DNA from: Vulcanimicrobiota bacterium
GTDB taxonomy: Bacteria; Vulcanimicrobiota; Vulcanimicrobiia; Vulcanimicrobiales; Vulcanimicrobiaceae
DNA: 64,000 bases
Assembly: GCA_027306785.1 (NCBI GenBank)
Contig: DAHUZB010000017.1
Coordinates: 46,197 to 110,196, forward strand
Reading direction: 5' to 3'
Shown here: piece by piece, positions 27,208 through 35,221 of the stretch
Layout: each line of letters begins with the position of its first letter
Numbering within the stretch: position 1 is the stretch's first letter
Notes under the pieces: generated by a model
Databases searched by the model: none
What the model was told of the DNA's origin: nothing
The model's input: the letters and a program-made list of their open reading frames with translations, nothing else
Made by a program: the position numbers and the translations under genes

Positions 27208-27852
27208 GCTCGGCTTGCGGTCTTCTGCGGGCCATCGCTTCCCGCATCGGATCGCGTCATTGCGCCGTGGATCAGCTATTTGCCGCCCGCGGCACGCGGT
27301 GACGTCGAGCGCGCTGCGCTCGAATTCGACGCCGTGCTGCTGATCGACGGCGTGTTCCATCACGATCTCGCGCCGTCACCCAAAGAATGCTACGCCGCGC
27401 TCGCGCACGCACGCATGTACGGCGCATCGAGCATGGGCGCGTTGCGCGCCGCGGAGTGCGCCCCCTATGGTTTTACACCGCTCGGCGCGATCGCGCGCTG
27501 GTACGCCTACGATGTGATCGACGGCGACGACGAAGTCGCGGTGCTGACGAACCCGAGCACGCACGACGCCCTCACGGTGCCGGTCGTGAACGTGCGCTAC
27601 GTGGCGCGCCTCGCGCATCGGCGCGGCATCATGACGACCGCCGAGCGCGACGATTTCGTACGCCGAGCCCGCTCCGTTTTTTATATGGATCGAACCTGGG
27701 ATGACGTCATCGACGCGGCACCCGCGCACGCGCGCACGGCCGTCGCGACGATCGCCGCAGCCGAAGGCGACCTCAAACGCCACGATGCCCGCTTCGCGCT
27801 GCGGTCTGTACTGCGGCGGCAGGAGGGCATGGCGGCCGACGGAATAGGGTAG
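27193..27852 (+). CDS. tfuA: TfuA-like protein, YcaO partner
   Basis: 219 residues matching the TfuA core domain. FCGPSLP (11-17) and PPAARGDV are near the N-terminus. IDGVF (51-55), GASSMGALRAAE (77-88) and GDDEVAV (111-117) follow, in the family order. TfuA proteins assist YcaO enzymes, and the known pairs install thioamides in peptides (thioviridamide type, thiovarsolins) or in methyl-CoM reductase. Start GTG 27193 is needed to keep the N-terminal strand and lies inside a strong hairpin. It heads the RiPP cluster; the precursor gene follows after 47 bp, a gap with a small CCGAGG/CCTCGG hairpin at 27858-27872. Confidence 0.88.
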   Translation: MPPQPARLAVFCGPSLPASDRVIAPWISYLPPAARGDVERAALEFDAVLLIDGVFHHDLAPSPKECYAALAHARMYGASSMGALRAAECAPYGFTPLGAIARWYAYDVIDGDDEVAVLTNPSTHDALTVPVVNVRYVARLAHRRGIMTTAERDDFVRRARSVFYMDRTWDDVIDAAPAHARTAVATIAAAEGDLKRHDARFALRSVLRRQEGMAADGIG

Positions 27853-27899
27853 GCCTGCCGAGGGTTCCTCGGTGTGTGTCGTTTAGCCGGGGAGTATCG

Positions 27900-28367
27900 A
27901 TGCCAGACTATTCGGAAATGTCCATCGCCTTTTTGCAGAAGCTTCGCGCTTCGCAAGAGCTTGCCACCGAGTTTTTCCGCCTTCGTAACGATGGGACCAC
28001 GCTGTCGCGGTTTGTCCGCGAGACATTGGGTCTCGCCGACGCTCTGACGCACGACGATCTCGCCGCGATGGAAGCGGCCCTTGCACCGCACATCGACGCT
28101 GGTATTTCCGCGGCATTTGCCACAGGTGCCGGATCTGCGGGTCATGTCGGCATGGCGTTCGTCGTACAGAGCGACGCGCCGAGCCACGTTGGCGAGGGTT
28201 TCGTGGTGCAGCACGACGCGCCGAGTCATGTTGGCTCGGGCTTCGTGGTTCAGGGCGATGCACCGAGTCATGTTGGCTCGGGCTTCGTGGTGCAGAACGA
28301 TGCGCCGAGTCACGTCGGCATGGCGTTTGTTGTGCAAAAAAGCGGCGGCAAGCCTGAGGCAGCGTAA
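27900..28367 (+). CDS. Multi-core RiPP precursor peptide with five repeats
   Basis: 155 residues from ATG 27900, with GGGGAG 6 nt upstream. Residues 1-81 form a leader. Its first part (MSIAFLQKLRASQELATEFF and LTHDDLAAMEAALA) resembles Nif11-type leaders. Residues 82-146 contain five copies of HVG(M/E/S)(A/G)FVVQ, separated by four spacers xDAPS (x = S, H, G, N), an exact 14-residue period. A short tail KSGGKPEAA ends the protein. The cores hold no Cys or Ser except in variants. Backbone chemistry (thioamide), His or Gln changes or methylation is therefore more likely than azoles. It lies between tfuA and two ycaO genes. Precursor role is inferred from the repeats and the context. Confidence 0.85.
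   Translation: MPDYSEMSIAFLQKLRASQELATEFFRLRNDGTTLSRFVRETLGLADALTHDDLAAMEAALAPHIDAGISAAFATGAGSAGHVGMAFVVQSDAPSHVGEGFVVQHDAPSHVGSGFVVQGDAPSHVGSGFVVQNDAPSHVGMAFVVQKSGGKPEAA
28143..28337 (+). repeat. Five in-frame 42-bp core repeats
   Basis: Core units begin at 28143, 28185, 28227, 28269 and 28311. Each has 27 bp encoding HVGxxFVVQ, and the first four are followed by 15 bp encoding xDAPS. Units 3 and 4 are almost identical, pointing to recent duplication. The first and last units share the variant HVGMAFVVQ. Confidence 0.9.
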
Positions 28368-28400
28368 ATCCGCTTCTCTAAATAGACGTGTCAACTTATG

Positions 28401-28425
28401 CGAGTCGCGGGTCATCTGCGGCTCG
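28401..28425 (+). terminator. Hairpin after the precursor gene, possible attenuator
   Basis: CGAGTCGC (28401-28408) pairs with GCGGCTCG (28418-28425) with one G-U wobble, loop 9 nt, followed by TGTTTCATTC. It lies in the 80-bp gap between precursor and first ycaO. A weak terminator here would give more precursor than enzyme transcript, as is usual in RiPP clusters. Confidence 0.4.
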
Positions 28426-28447
28426 TGTTTCATTCAGCGAATCGTCA

Positions 28448-29725
28448 ATGACAAATCCGTTCTCCGAACGCGCACCGATCTCGTTCCCGGCGTCGCCGAA
28501 AACTGCTGGTAGCGCCGACCGCTGTGTGCCGCTCACACGGACGTACGCGTTGTTGCCGGAACTGCGCCGCCGCTATGGAATCACACGGGTCGGCGATACC
28601 ACGCTGCTCGATCGCACGGGTTTTCCTACCTACTGCGCGATCGTCCCGGAGTCTCCCGATCTCATTAGTGTATACAATGGCAAAGGGCGCACGCATCAGG
28701 CGGCTGCCGTAAGCGCTGTTATGGAGGCTGTGGAGCGTCAGATCGCTGCTGCCGCTCCGCTCGATCGCATCCGCATGCCGGTGCACGAGCTCCTTTTGTA
28801 CCTCGATCTCGACACTCTCGGGCTTTATCCGGGTGCTCGCGACCTTGAGACCGAAGTCGTTGCCGGCACTGACCTTGTGTCTGGTGCGGTCATCCCAGTA
28901 CCGCTTGCGTTGGTACAGTGCCCTTGGTATGGCGAGCGCCTTTTTCCAAGCGCTAGCAGCAATGGCCTCGCGTCGGGCAATACCGTTGCTGAAGCAACGT
29001 ATCACGCACTAACCGAAATCGTCGAGCGACACATTTGGTCGCTGTTTTATGTGCGCTCTCAACTCGTTCCGCGATTCTATCTCGGGGCCGGCTCCGGCGA
29101 CATCGCGCATGCGAAAGAGATTCGTCGGCCGACAGGGGTTTCGGTACTTGACGATATGCTCGGCCAGATCGATGAAACCGGTATGGGTATCCGACTTCTC
29201 GCACTAGAGGAGCCCGGACTTCCTATCGTCGTGCTCGCATCATTGACGGAATCCGATACCACGCCACCTCTTGCGCACACCGGCGTGGGATGCTCTCTGT
29301 CTCCCGCCCACGCAGCGGAGCGTGCGTTGACCGAGTGCGTGCAGAGTCGCGTAATCGACATCCAGGCTGCCCGCGAGGACATTCTCCGCCACGACGAGCC
29401 CGAGGGCATCATGGGATCGCACGCGCGCCGAAAGCTCTCGCTGCCGAAGGGTCGTTGGTATCACGATCTACCGACTGCGAGCGTGGAAATTGCCGAGATC
29501 GACGACCTTATGAGCGGCGATATTGCCGTAGATATCGAAACGATCGTGCGCGGCATGACTGCGTACGGCATCCACCAGATCGCGGTTGTAGATCTGTCGC
29601 CAAAAGATCTCCCGATATCGGTGGTGCGAGTCGTGGCACCTCTCGCCGAAACGACGACGATCGATCGTCGCATCGGTCCTCTTGCACGACGTGAATTCAA
29701 CCCCTTCTACGTGCGCGGCGCGTAA
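28448..29725 (+). CDS. ycaO: YcaO cyclodehydratase/thioamidase 1
   Basis: About 425 residues from ATG 28448. YcaO enzymes use ATP to activate a peptide-bond oxygen. ATP/Mg motifs are intact: NGKG (77-80), SAVMEAVER (89-97), SSNGLASGN (170-178) and TEIVER (189-194). ITRVGDTTLLDRTGFPTYCA near the N-terminus is shared with the second YcaO of the cluster, so they are paralogues. The C-terminus ends NPFYVRGA, lacking the PxPxP tail of azoline YcaOs, which fits the TfuA-linked class. Third codon positions look less GC-biased than in neighbours, which suggests a different history. Likely substrate: the multi-core precursor just upstream. Confidence 0.9.
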   Translation: MTNPFSERAPISFPASPKTAGSADRCVPLTRTYALLPELRRRYGITRVGDTTLLDRTGFPTYCAIVPESPDLISVYNGKGRTHQAAAVSAVMEAVERQIAAAAPLDRIRMPVHELLLYLDLDTLGLYPGARDLETEVVAGTDLVSGAVIPVPLALVQCPWYGERLFPSASSNGLASGNTVAEATYHALTEIVERHIWSLFYVRSQLVPRFYLGAGSGDIAHAKEIRRPTGVSVLDDMLGQIDETGMGIRLLALEEPGLPIVVLASLTESDTTPPLAHTGVGCSLSPAHAAERALTECVQSRVIDIQAAREDILRHDEPEGIMGSHARRKLSLPKGRWYHDLPTASVEIAEIDDLMSGDIAVDIETIVRGMTAYGIHQIAVVDLSPKDLPISVVRVVAPLAETTTIDRRIGPLARREFNPFYVRGA

Positions 29726-29792
29726 TACATAGTCCATCGTACCCATCGCTGCAGGCGAGCTGTCGCCATGACGCTAATGATTCGCGGCGACC

Positions 29793-30620
29793 GTGGCACA
29801 GAGCGAGCAGATCAAAGCCCTCCTTCACGCGCATCACGAGCGCTTCACCGGTTCCACGGGGCGTCTGTTCAGCGCATTTCTCAGCGACGCCGGGCTGACA
29901 TCGTATGCCACCCTTGCCGCAGTGCTCGATGTGCGCGCGGGGCAGTCGGTCCTCGATATCGGCTGCGGCGACGGCGTGCTGCTGGCGTCCATTTTCGATC
30001 GTGAACCCGGCGTGTCGCTGCACGGGCTCGACGCCTCCGGTGCGGAGCTGGCGCTCGCGCGAGAGCGCGTTCCAGGCGCCGCCCTCGTGCAGGGCGATTG
30101 CACCGAGCGTCTGCCCTATCCCGACGCGGTGTTCGACGCCGTCGCGTCTCATCTCGTGCTGATGCTCGTCGGCGATATCGAGACGACGTTTGCCGAGGTT
30201 CGCCGCGTCGCAAAGCCCGGCGCGGCGTTCGCCTTCATCTACGACGATTTGGCAAGCGATGCGGACGGCGTCTATGCCGACTTGATGCGCACGGGGGTCG
30301 TCGCCGGCTTGGGCGAGTCTCCTTCGCACTTCCGCCAAGCAGCCGACCCTCGTCTGTACGATCACGAGGCGTTACGCGAGCTCTGCGCTCGCCACGATCT
30401 CGAGATCGCGGAGCATCGCCGTTTTCGCGTCTCACGCGAGATTACGTGCGATGACGATGCTTGGGCGCTCCTTGCGACGAGCTACCCCTTGGGTCGCCTC
30501 GACGACGAAGCGCGCGCACGCGCGCGTACCGCGGTGCTGGGGCGTTTTCGCGAACGGTTCGGAGCCTCGGCCGCCGTCGCGCTCCCGCTGCAACTGATCA
30601 AAGCGTATAGAGCGTCGTGA
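29793..30620 (+). CDS. Class I SAM-dependent methyltransferase of the RiPP cluster
   Basis: 275 residues from GTG 29793. The SAM-binding motif I VLDIGCGDG lies at 53-61; an acidic residue ends strand 2 (HGLDAS) and motif II-IV follows as DAVASHLVLML. The family is the UbiE/Methyltransf_11 type. It is embedded between two ycaO genes and its TGA overlaps the GTG of the second (GTGA), so it probably tailors the modified peptide (N-, O- or S-methylation). Substrate inferred from context only. Confidence 0.85.
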   Translation: MAQSEQIKALLHAHHERFTGSTGRLFSAFLSDAGLTSYATLAAVLDVRAGQSVLDIGCGDGVLLASIFDREPGVSLHGLDASGAELALARERVPGAALVQGDCTERLPYPDAVFDAVASHLVLMLVGDIETTFAEVRRVAKPGAAFAFIYDDLASDADGVYADLMRTGVVAGLGESPSHFRQAADPRLYDHEALRELCARHDLEIAEHRRFRVSREITCDDDAWALLATSYPLGRLDDEARARARTAVLGRFRERFGASAAVALPLQLIKAYRAS

Positions 30621-31855
30621 GGTTCCTTCCCGCGCGCGAACCGAAAGCACCGGGCATGCGCGATCGCGCGGTAACGGTGCAGCGCACCCTCGCCGCCGCG
30701 GAGGGCTTTCGTCGACGCTTCGGCATCACGCGCGTGGGCGAAACTACGCTGCTCGATCGCACGGGGATTCCGAACTATTGCGCGATCGTGCCGAATTCAT
30801 GCGATGTGCTCGGCGTCTATAACGGCAAAGGGCGCACACCGGACGAGGCGCGCGTGAGCGCGATGATGGAGGCCGTCGAACGACAGGTCGCGGCGAACGT
30901 CGAACTGCCAACGCAGCATCGCACGCTCGGCGAGGTGCTCTCGCGGCTCGATCTCGCGCCGCTGGAACTGCTGCCGATCGATCCGGCTGATTCGCTTGAA
31001 TGTGTCGACGGCGTCGATATCATGAGCGGTGAAGCCGTGCCGGTTCCGCTTGCGCTCGTACGCTTTCCCTGGCGCGGAAAACGCCTGTTGAAACGGAGTA
31101 GCACGAACGGGTTGGCCTCGGGGAACACGCCTGCCGAAGCGGTGTACCACGCGCTGACGGAGATGATCGAGCGGCATCTCTGGTCGCTCTACGTCGTGCG
31201 CTGCGAGATTCTTCCGCGCTACTATCGAGGCGACGCAGCGGCCGATCTTCCGCGCGCTCGCGCACTTCGCTTTCCGACCGGCGATGCGGTCATCGACGAA
31301 TTGCACGACCGTATCCTCGCGAGCGGCCTCACGCTGCGCGTCTCGATGCTAGAAGAGGATCCGTTCGTCCCCGCGGCGCTCGCCTGCGTGGTTGAACCCC
31401 ATTCCGATCCGCCGATGGCGCACATCGGCCTTGGCGCTTCATTATCGACGGCGCATGCCGTGGAACGGGCGTTGAACGAGGTTGTGCAGAGCCGCGTCGT
31501 CGACGTGCAAGCCGCCCGCGAAGATATTCAGCGCGCCGATGAAGAGGGCGGCAACACGCACGCCAAGCGCATATCGGAACTCCCGAAAAACCGTTGGTAC
31601 GTCGATTTGGCTGCTCCGTCGGTTGCCTTGGACGAATTACCCGAGCTCTCAAGCGACGATATCGTTCGGGATGTCGATACGCTCACGCAACAGATGCGAG
31701 CCGCCGGGATAACGCAGTGCGTCGCCGTGCCGCTACTGCAAGAACAAGGTCTGAGCGTGGTGCGCATATGTGCGCCGCGCTTTGAAACGTCGGCGGTTGA
31801 CGGTCGATTGGGACCGATCGCCCTCGCCGAACTCAATCCACTCGCTCCCGTATGA
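30617..31855 (+). CDS. ycaO: YcaO cyclodehydratase/thioamidase 2
   Basis: 412 residues from GTG 30617, coupled to the methyltransferase (GTGA); ATG 30656 is an alternative. ATP-binding motifs are intact: NGKG (69-72), SAMMEAVER (81-89), NGLASGN (164-170) and TEMIER (181-186). Overall organisation matches the first YcaO, including GITRVGETTLLDRTGIPNYC and RLGPIALAELNP at the end. With one TfuA and two YcaOs, division of labour is likely: different cores, different residues, or a heteromeric complex. Confidence 0.9.
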   Translation: MRFLPAREPKAPGMRDRAVTVQRTLAAAEGFRRRFGITRVGETTLLDRTGIPNYCAIVPNSCDVLGVYNGKGRTPDEARVSAMMEAVERQVAANVELPTQHRTLGEVLSRLDLAPLELLPIDPADSLECVDGVDIMSGEAVPVPLALVRFPWRGKRLLKRSSTNGLASGNTPAEAVYHALTEMIERHLWSLYVVRCEILPRYYRGDAAADLPRARALRFPTGDAVIDELHDRILASGLTLRVSMLEEDPFVPAALACVVEPHSDPPMAHIGLGASLSTAHAVERALNEVVQSRVVDVQAAREDIQRADEEGGNTHAKRISELPKNRWYVDLAAPSVALDELPELSSDDIVRDVDTLTQQMRAAGITQCVAVPLLQEQGLSVVRICAPRFETSAVDGRLGPIALAELNPLAPV

Positions 31856-31867
31856 AGGTGACCACAG

Positions 31868-32158
31868 ATGCAGGACCACGAACACCAAGCCGCCGCCGCC
31901 AAGATCGTCGCCGCCGTCAAGAACAACAGGAACGGAGCCTACGACGAATGGGTCTCGAGCGGTTCCGATCTCAAGAGCAAGGACGCGCAAGCGGCGTTCA
32001 TCCAGAAGCACGCCGGCCTCGCCGCAACGCCGAGCGCCGGCGATATGAATGCGATCTACGGGCACGTCAAGGATTCGCTTCAAAGCGACGTGAGTGCCAT
32101 CGCCGCGAAGAACCCAGGCGCAAATACCGTTGGGAGCTTTTGCTTAGCTGAGGAATAG
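31868..32158 (+). CDS. Candidate second RiPP precursor (single core, Cys-containing)
   Basis: 96 residues, AAGGTG ribosome site, 12 bp after the second ycaO. The first about 80 residues are helical and charged (AAAAKIVAAVKNNRNGAYDEW, given in part), leader-like. The end reads GANTVGSFCLAEE. TVGSFCLAE aligns loosely with the repeated core HVGSGFVVQ of the first precursor: both begin x-V-G-S and have Phe then hydrophobics. The only Cys is in this tail. It might instead be an accessory protein; precursor status is inferred. Confidence 0.6.
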   Translation: MQDHEHQAAAAKIVAAVKNNRNGAYDEWVSSGSDLKSKDAQAAFIQKHAGLAATPSAGDMNAIYGHVKDSLQSDVSAIAAKNPGANTVGSFCLAEE

Positions 32159-32159
32159 A

Positions 32160-34745
32160 TTACGAAGCCGAGGGGCTGTTTGCGACATACCACACTGCGA
32201 CCTGGGATCGAGCGCCGACATTCAGCTTGTTGAATATGTTCGAGACATGCCCCTCGACGGTTCGCTCGCTGAGTACAAGGCGCTCGGCGATCTCTTTGTT
32301 GGTGAGGCCTTCTGATACAAAGCGGGCGACTTCGCGCTCACGCCGGGAGAGAGCAGCGAGAATGCCGGCGGGCGACGGCCGTTCGTCATGAATGACTGAT
32401 TCCGTGGCCCTGGCGAGGTTGGCGAAGAACGGCGACGACAGCATCTGAAAGGCTCTCTCCGTATGCGCTACCTTTTGGTTCTCCGACTGTAAAGCGAGAA
32501 AATGGCGCGCCTCTAAGCTTGCTAGATCGTGATGGGCGACGGACCACGGATAGCGGTCGCGAGGTAAGCAACCATCGGCGATATGCCGCAAGAGGTCGGT
32601 TCTATTGCATCTCTGGGCCGCGCGCACGATCATCGTGGGTATCCAGAATATCTGCGGTTCAAACGGCTGTGATGCCAAGCGGAGTGCTGCCTCCGTAAAG
32701 CGGTTGGCACGCTGGGCGTCGTTCGAAAGTGCGGCGGCTGCACAGAGCAGTGGTAGCAGCACCGGCGTTTCTAATGTATGCAAGCCGATCTCCGCTTCAT
32801 GCTCGATAGCGCGAAGAATCACCGGTGGCGGAGCGTTTCCCGACAATACGCTCGCCGCACCGGAGATTCCGAGGAAAATGCGGCGAGAAAATGGGCCCAG
32901 CTCTCTCTCGAAATGCTCCTCGATCCGCTCGATCGCGTCCTTTGGCGAGTTCGACGCGAGAAGCGACATAGCTTCGATGTGCATGCGAATGTTTTCTCGT
33001 GGAGGCAGATGCGATAGCGCATTCGCGAGGTTAGTCCCGACGCAACCTTGATAGTGAAAGTGGAAAAGTGCATCACCTGCGTTGATCATGACGTTCATGA
33101 CTTTGGGGGCGCCATGTCGCTCGACGAGTGTTCGAGCTCGATCTCGTTGCTCGATCCATCCGCTTGCATCGCCGATGCGGGCTCTCAGCTGGCCTTGAAA
33201 CACATGTGCGCGGATATCGAAGATCGGATTTTCGTCGATATTTGCGAGCTCCCTTAGGTACGATTCGAATTGTGTGGAATCGTTGACGGCGAATGCCGCG
33301 TATAGCTTTGCGCCGATTATGTGGCCACGATCGAGTGAGTCGACAAGCAACTCGTCATACTGCCGAACCGCGTTCCAAAATTCAGCGCGCCCGCCGATGT
33401 GCCAAAGATTGAATAGCAACTGAGCCGCGAGTTGTCCGAGTCCCTTTTTCCAGCCTGCACGCGTAGCGCGGCTGAGGGCCTCACGGCAGACGATGATCGC
33501 ATCGCCGCCGTTCGTCGCATTTTGAATCAGCGATAGGCGCTCGTAGTAGCGAAGAGATTGCTCGCTGAACGGCGTGAGATCGATGATGCGCCTCAAGGCG
33601 TTTGAGACAACGTGAAATAACGATTCACTTTCCGCATCTTCGGCGATGCGATGCAGGTACGTCAGCTCTAAATCCCGTTCGCCGCAAGCGGCCGCTTGTT
33701 CGGCGAGACGTTCGAGGCGTTCGACGCTTTGCTGCGGGAGCGACTCGATCGCTGCGATGATGCGCTTGCGGTACGGGATGTCGATCGGAAGCGTTTCGCG
33801 CACGCTTTGCATCACCGTCAGATGCACGAAGCGTAGGCTCGTGCTGTCTTGCACCAAATAGGTTCCCGATGCTTCGCGGATGAGCGCAAGCAGCTCATCT
33901 TGAGGCCACATGGCGCCGAGGATCGGCAATTCGATGGGATCACCGATCAGCGCGCAAATTTGTAGGAACTCACGCAAGGCCGGTTTCAGGCGCGCAATCG
34001 TGGCCGCGACGATGGATCGCGCCGAGGCGGCGACTTCGTCGGCGGTGAGATGCGCGTGATCGTCGGAGAGTGAGGCGATCGTGGTGATATCGATCGCACG
34101 GCCGCGCGCATGGTGCACGACGGCGCGGATCACCTCGTCCGCGGCGGTGGGCATCAGCGTTCGCGCGAGCCGCTCCGCGGCCGACGCGGTGAATTCGCGG
34201 ACGAGGATGGTTTCGTCGATGTACTCGAATGCCGGCTCCGAGTCTTCGTCGCTGCGGTCAACCAGCATGAGCACCAACGGGCGATCCGCGTAGAACTGAA
34301 TCGCGCGCAGCAGGAGGGCGCCCGATTCGCGATCGGCCCACTGTGCGTCGTCGATCACGAGCACCAGCGGGCGATCGAGCAGCACCGCTTCGACAAGGCG
34401 GAAAAACGCGGAATCGAAAGCGGCCGTGTCGGCGGTCTCGCGTAACGCGCCTTCGAGGCCTGACGTATAACGCGGCGCCTCGTCGCTGAGCGTTCGGATC
34501 GTCTCTTCGGCGAGTCGGCGGGCAACGATCAGCGGCAGCGTGGCCTGGATACGATGAGCGGCCACGAGCGGGGCTATCCATCCCTCGGCCTGAGCGGCGT
34601 CCCGGGCCGCTCCTGCAAGGGCGGTCTTGCCGTTGCCGCTCGCGCCGGTGATGCGGAGAACTCGGGCGACGCGTTGCGTTTTTGCTTGGTCGAGAAAGCG
34701 GGCGATCCGCCGCAGTTCCTCGTCACGCCCGATGATGGTACCCAC
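32160..34745 (-). CDS. LuxR-type LAL regulator (ATPase plus C-terminal HTH)
   Basis: About 861 residues from GTG 34745. Walker A GASGNGKT (34-41) follows a GRDEELRRI start, and Walker B is LVLVIDDAQWAD. A long alpha-helical TPR-like middle leads to a LuxR helix-turn-helix in the last 65 residues: LSRREREVARFVSEGLTNKE, then RTVEGHVSNIFNKL. Such large activators often control secondary-metabolite clusters. It converges on the RiPP genes with one base between stops and is the likely cluster regulator. The 3' half looks more AT-rich than the 5' half. Confidence 0.9.
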   Translation of the reverse strand: MGTIIGRDEELRRIARFLDQAKTQRVARVLRITGASGNGKTALAGAARDAAQAEGWIAPLVAAHRIQATLPLIVARRLAEETIRTLSDEAPRYTSGLEGALRETADTAAFDSAFFRLVEAVLLDRPLVLVIDDAQWADRESGALLLRAIQFYADRPLVLMLVDRSDEDSEPAFEYIDETILVREFTASAAERLARTLMPTAADEVIRAVVHHARGRAIDITTIASLSDDHAHLTADEVAASARSIVAATIARLKPALREFLQICALIGDPIELPILGAMWPQDELLALIREASGTYLVQDSTSLRFVHLTVMQSVRETLPIDIPYRKRIIAAIESLPQQSVERLERLAEQAAACGERDLELTYLHRIAEDAESESLFHVVSNALRRIIDLTPFSEQSLRYYERLSLIQNATNGGDAIIVCREALSRATRAGWKKGLGQLAAQLLFNLWHIGGRAEFWNAVRQYDELLVDSLDRGHIIGAKLYAAFAVNDSTQFESYLRELANIDENPIFDIRAHVFQGQLRARIGDASGWIEQRDRARTLVERHGAPKVMNVMINAGDALFHFHYQGCVGTNLANALSHLPPRENIRMHIEAMSLLASNSPKDAIERIEEHFERELGPFSRRIFLGISGAASVLSGNAPPPVILRAIEHEAEIGLHTLETPVLLPLLCAAAALSNDAQRANRFTEAALRLASQPFEPQIFWIPTMIVRAAQRCNRTDLLRHIADGCLPRDRYPWSVAHHDLASLEARHFLALQSENQKVAHTERAFQMLSSPFFANLARATESVIHDERPSPAGILAALSRREREVARFVSEGLTNKEIAERLVLSERTVEGHVSNIFNKLNVGARSQVAVWYVANSPSAS

Positions 34746-34835
34746 GGTTGCTAGCTTACGCGCCGAAACCAGGTATTTCCCCGGATGGGGAGCGGGGGGC
34801 GGGCGCGGTAGGCTGTGGGCATGGAGGAACGGGAC

Positions 34836-35180
34836 ATGTACGCACAGGCGCTGCGCTTCGACGAATTCAACGGCTCTTTGGAGGGCAGAAGGCGAGCAGG
34901 AGTACCCTACTGTTTCATCCTCGATGAGGCCTATCAGGTCGTGATGGCGGGTCCCTCGGGGGGCACCGATCCCCTTGCGCCGATGTACGACGCGAATTCG
35001 GAGATCAACGTGCTCCCAGGTCCGATCGATCGCGTGGTGCGCGCCCTGACCGCCACCTGGCGCTCGTCGCGTACGGCCTCCAGCGCGACGGCAGCGGTGA
35101 GCGATCTGCAGGTCACCGTCGCGCCGCTCCACGGCAACGAGGGGCGCCGGATCGCGGTTTTCGTGCAGCGCGGCGACTAG
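34836..35180 (+). CDS. Stand-alone PAS-like domain protein
   Basis: About 114 residues from ATG 34836, which has GGAGG 8 nt upstream (an ATG at 34821 lacks this). The segment GVPYCFILDEAYQVVMAGPS and the end VTVAPLHGNEGRRIAVFVQR resemble the sensor PAS unit that precedes LuxR helix-turn-helix domains, but no DNA-binding domain follows. It diverges from the LAL gene, so it might be a detached sensor for it. Function unproven. Confidence 0.55.
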   Translation: MYAQALRFDEFNGSLEGRRRAGVPYCFILDEAYQVVMAGPSGGTDPLAPMYDANSEINVLPGPIDRVVRALTATWRSSRTASSATAAVSDLQVTVAPLHGNEGRRIAVFVQRGD

Positions 35181-35221
35181 CCGAGGGAAGATTCCGCAAG
35201 CGTCCGCACAATTGAACGCGG

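Noticed and set aside
28143..28337. CRISPR-like array
   Set aside because: Spacing is 42 bp with both parts conserved and strictly in frame; spacers are not unique, so it is a coding repeat.
31222..31926. Small frames within the second ycaO
   Set aside because: Other-frame shadows of an intact YcaO gene with all ATP motifs.
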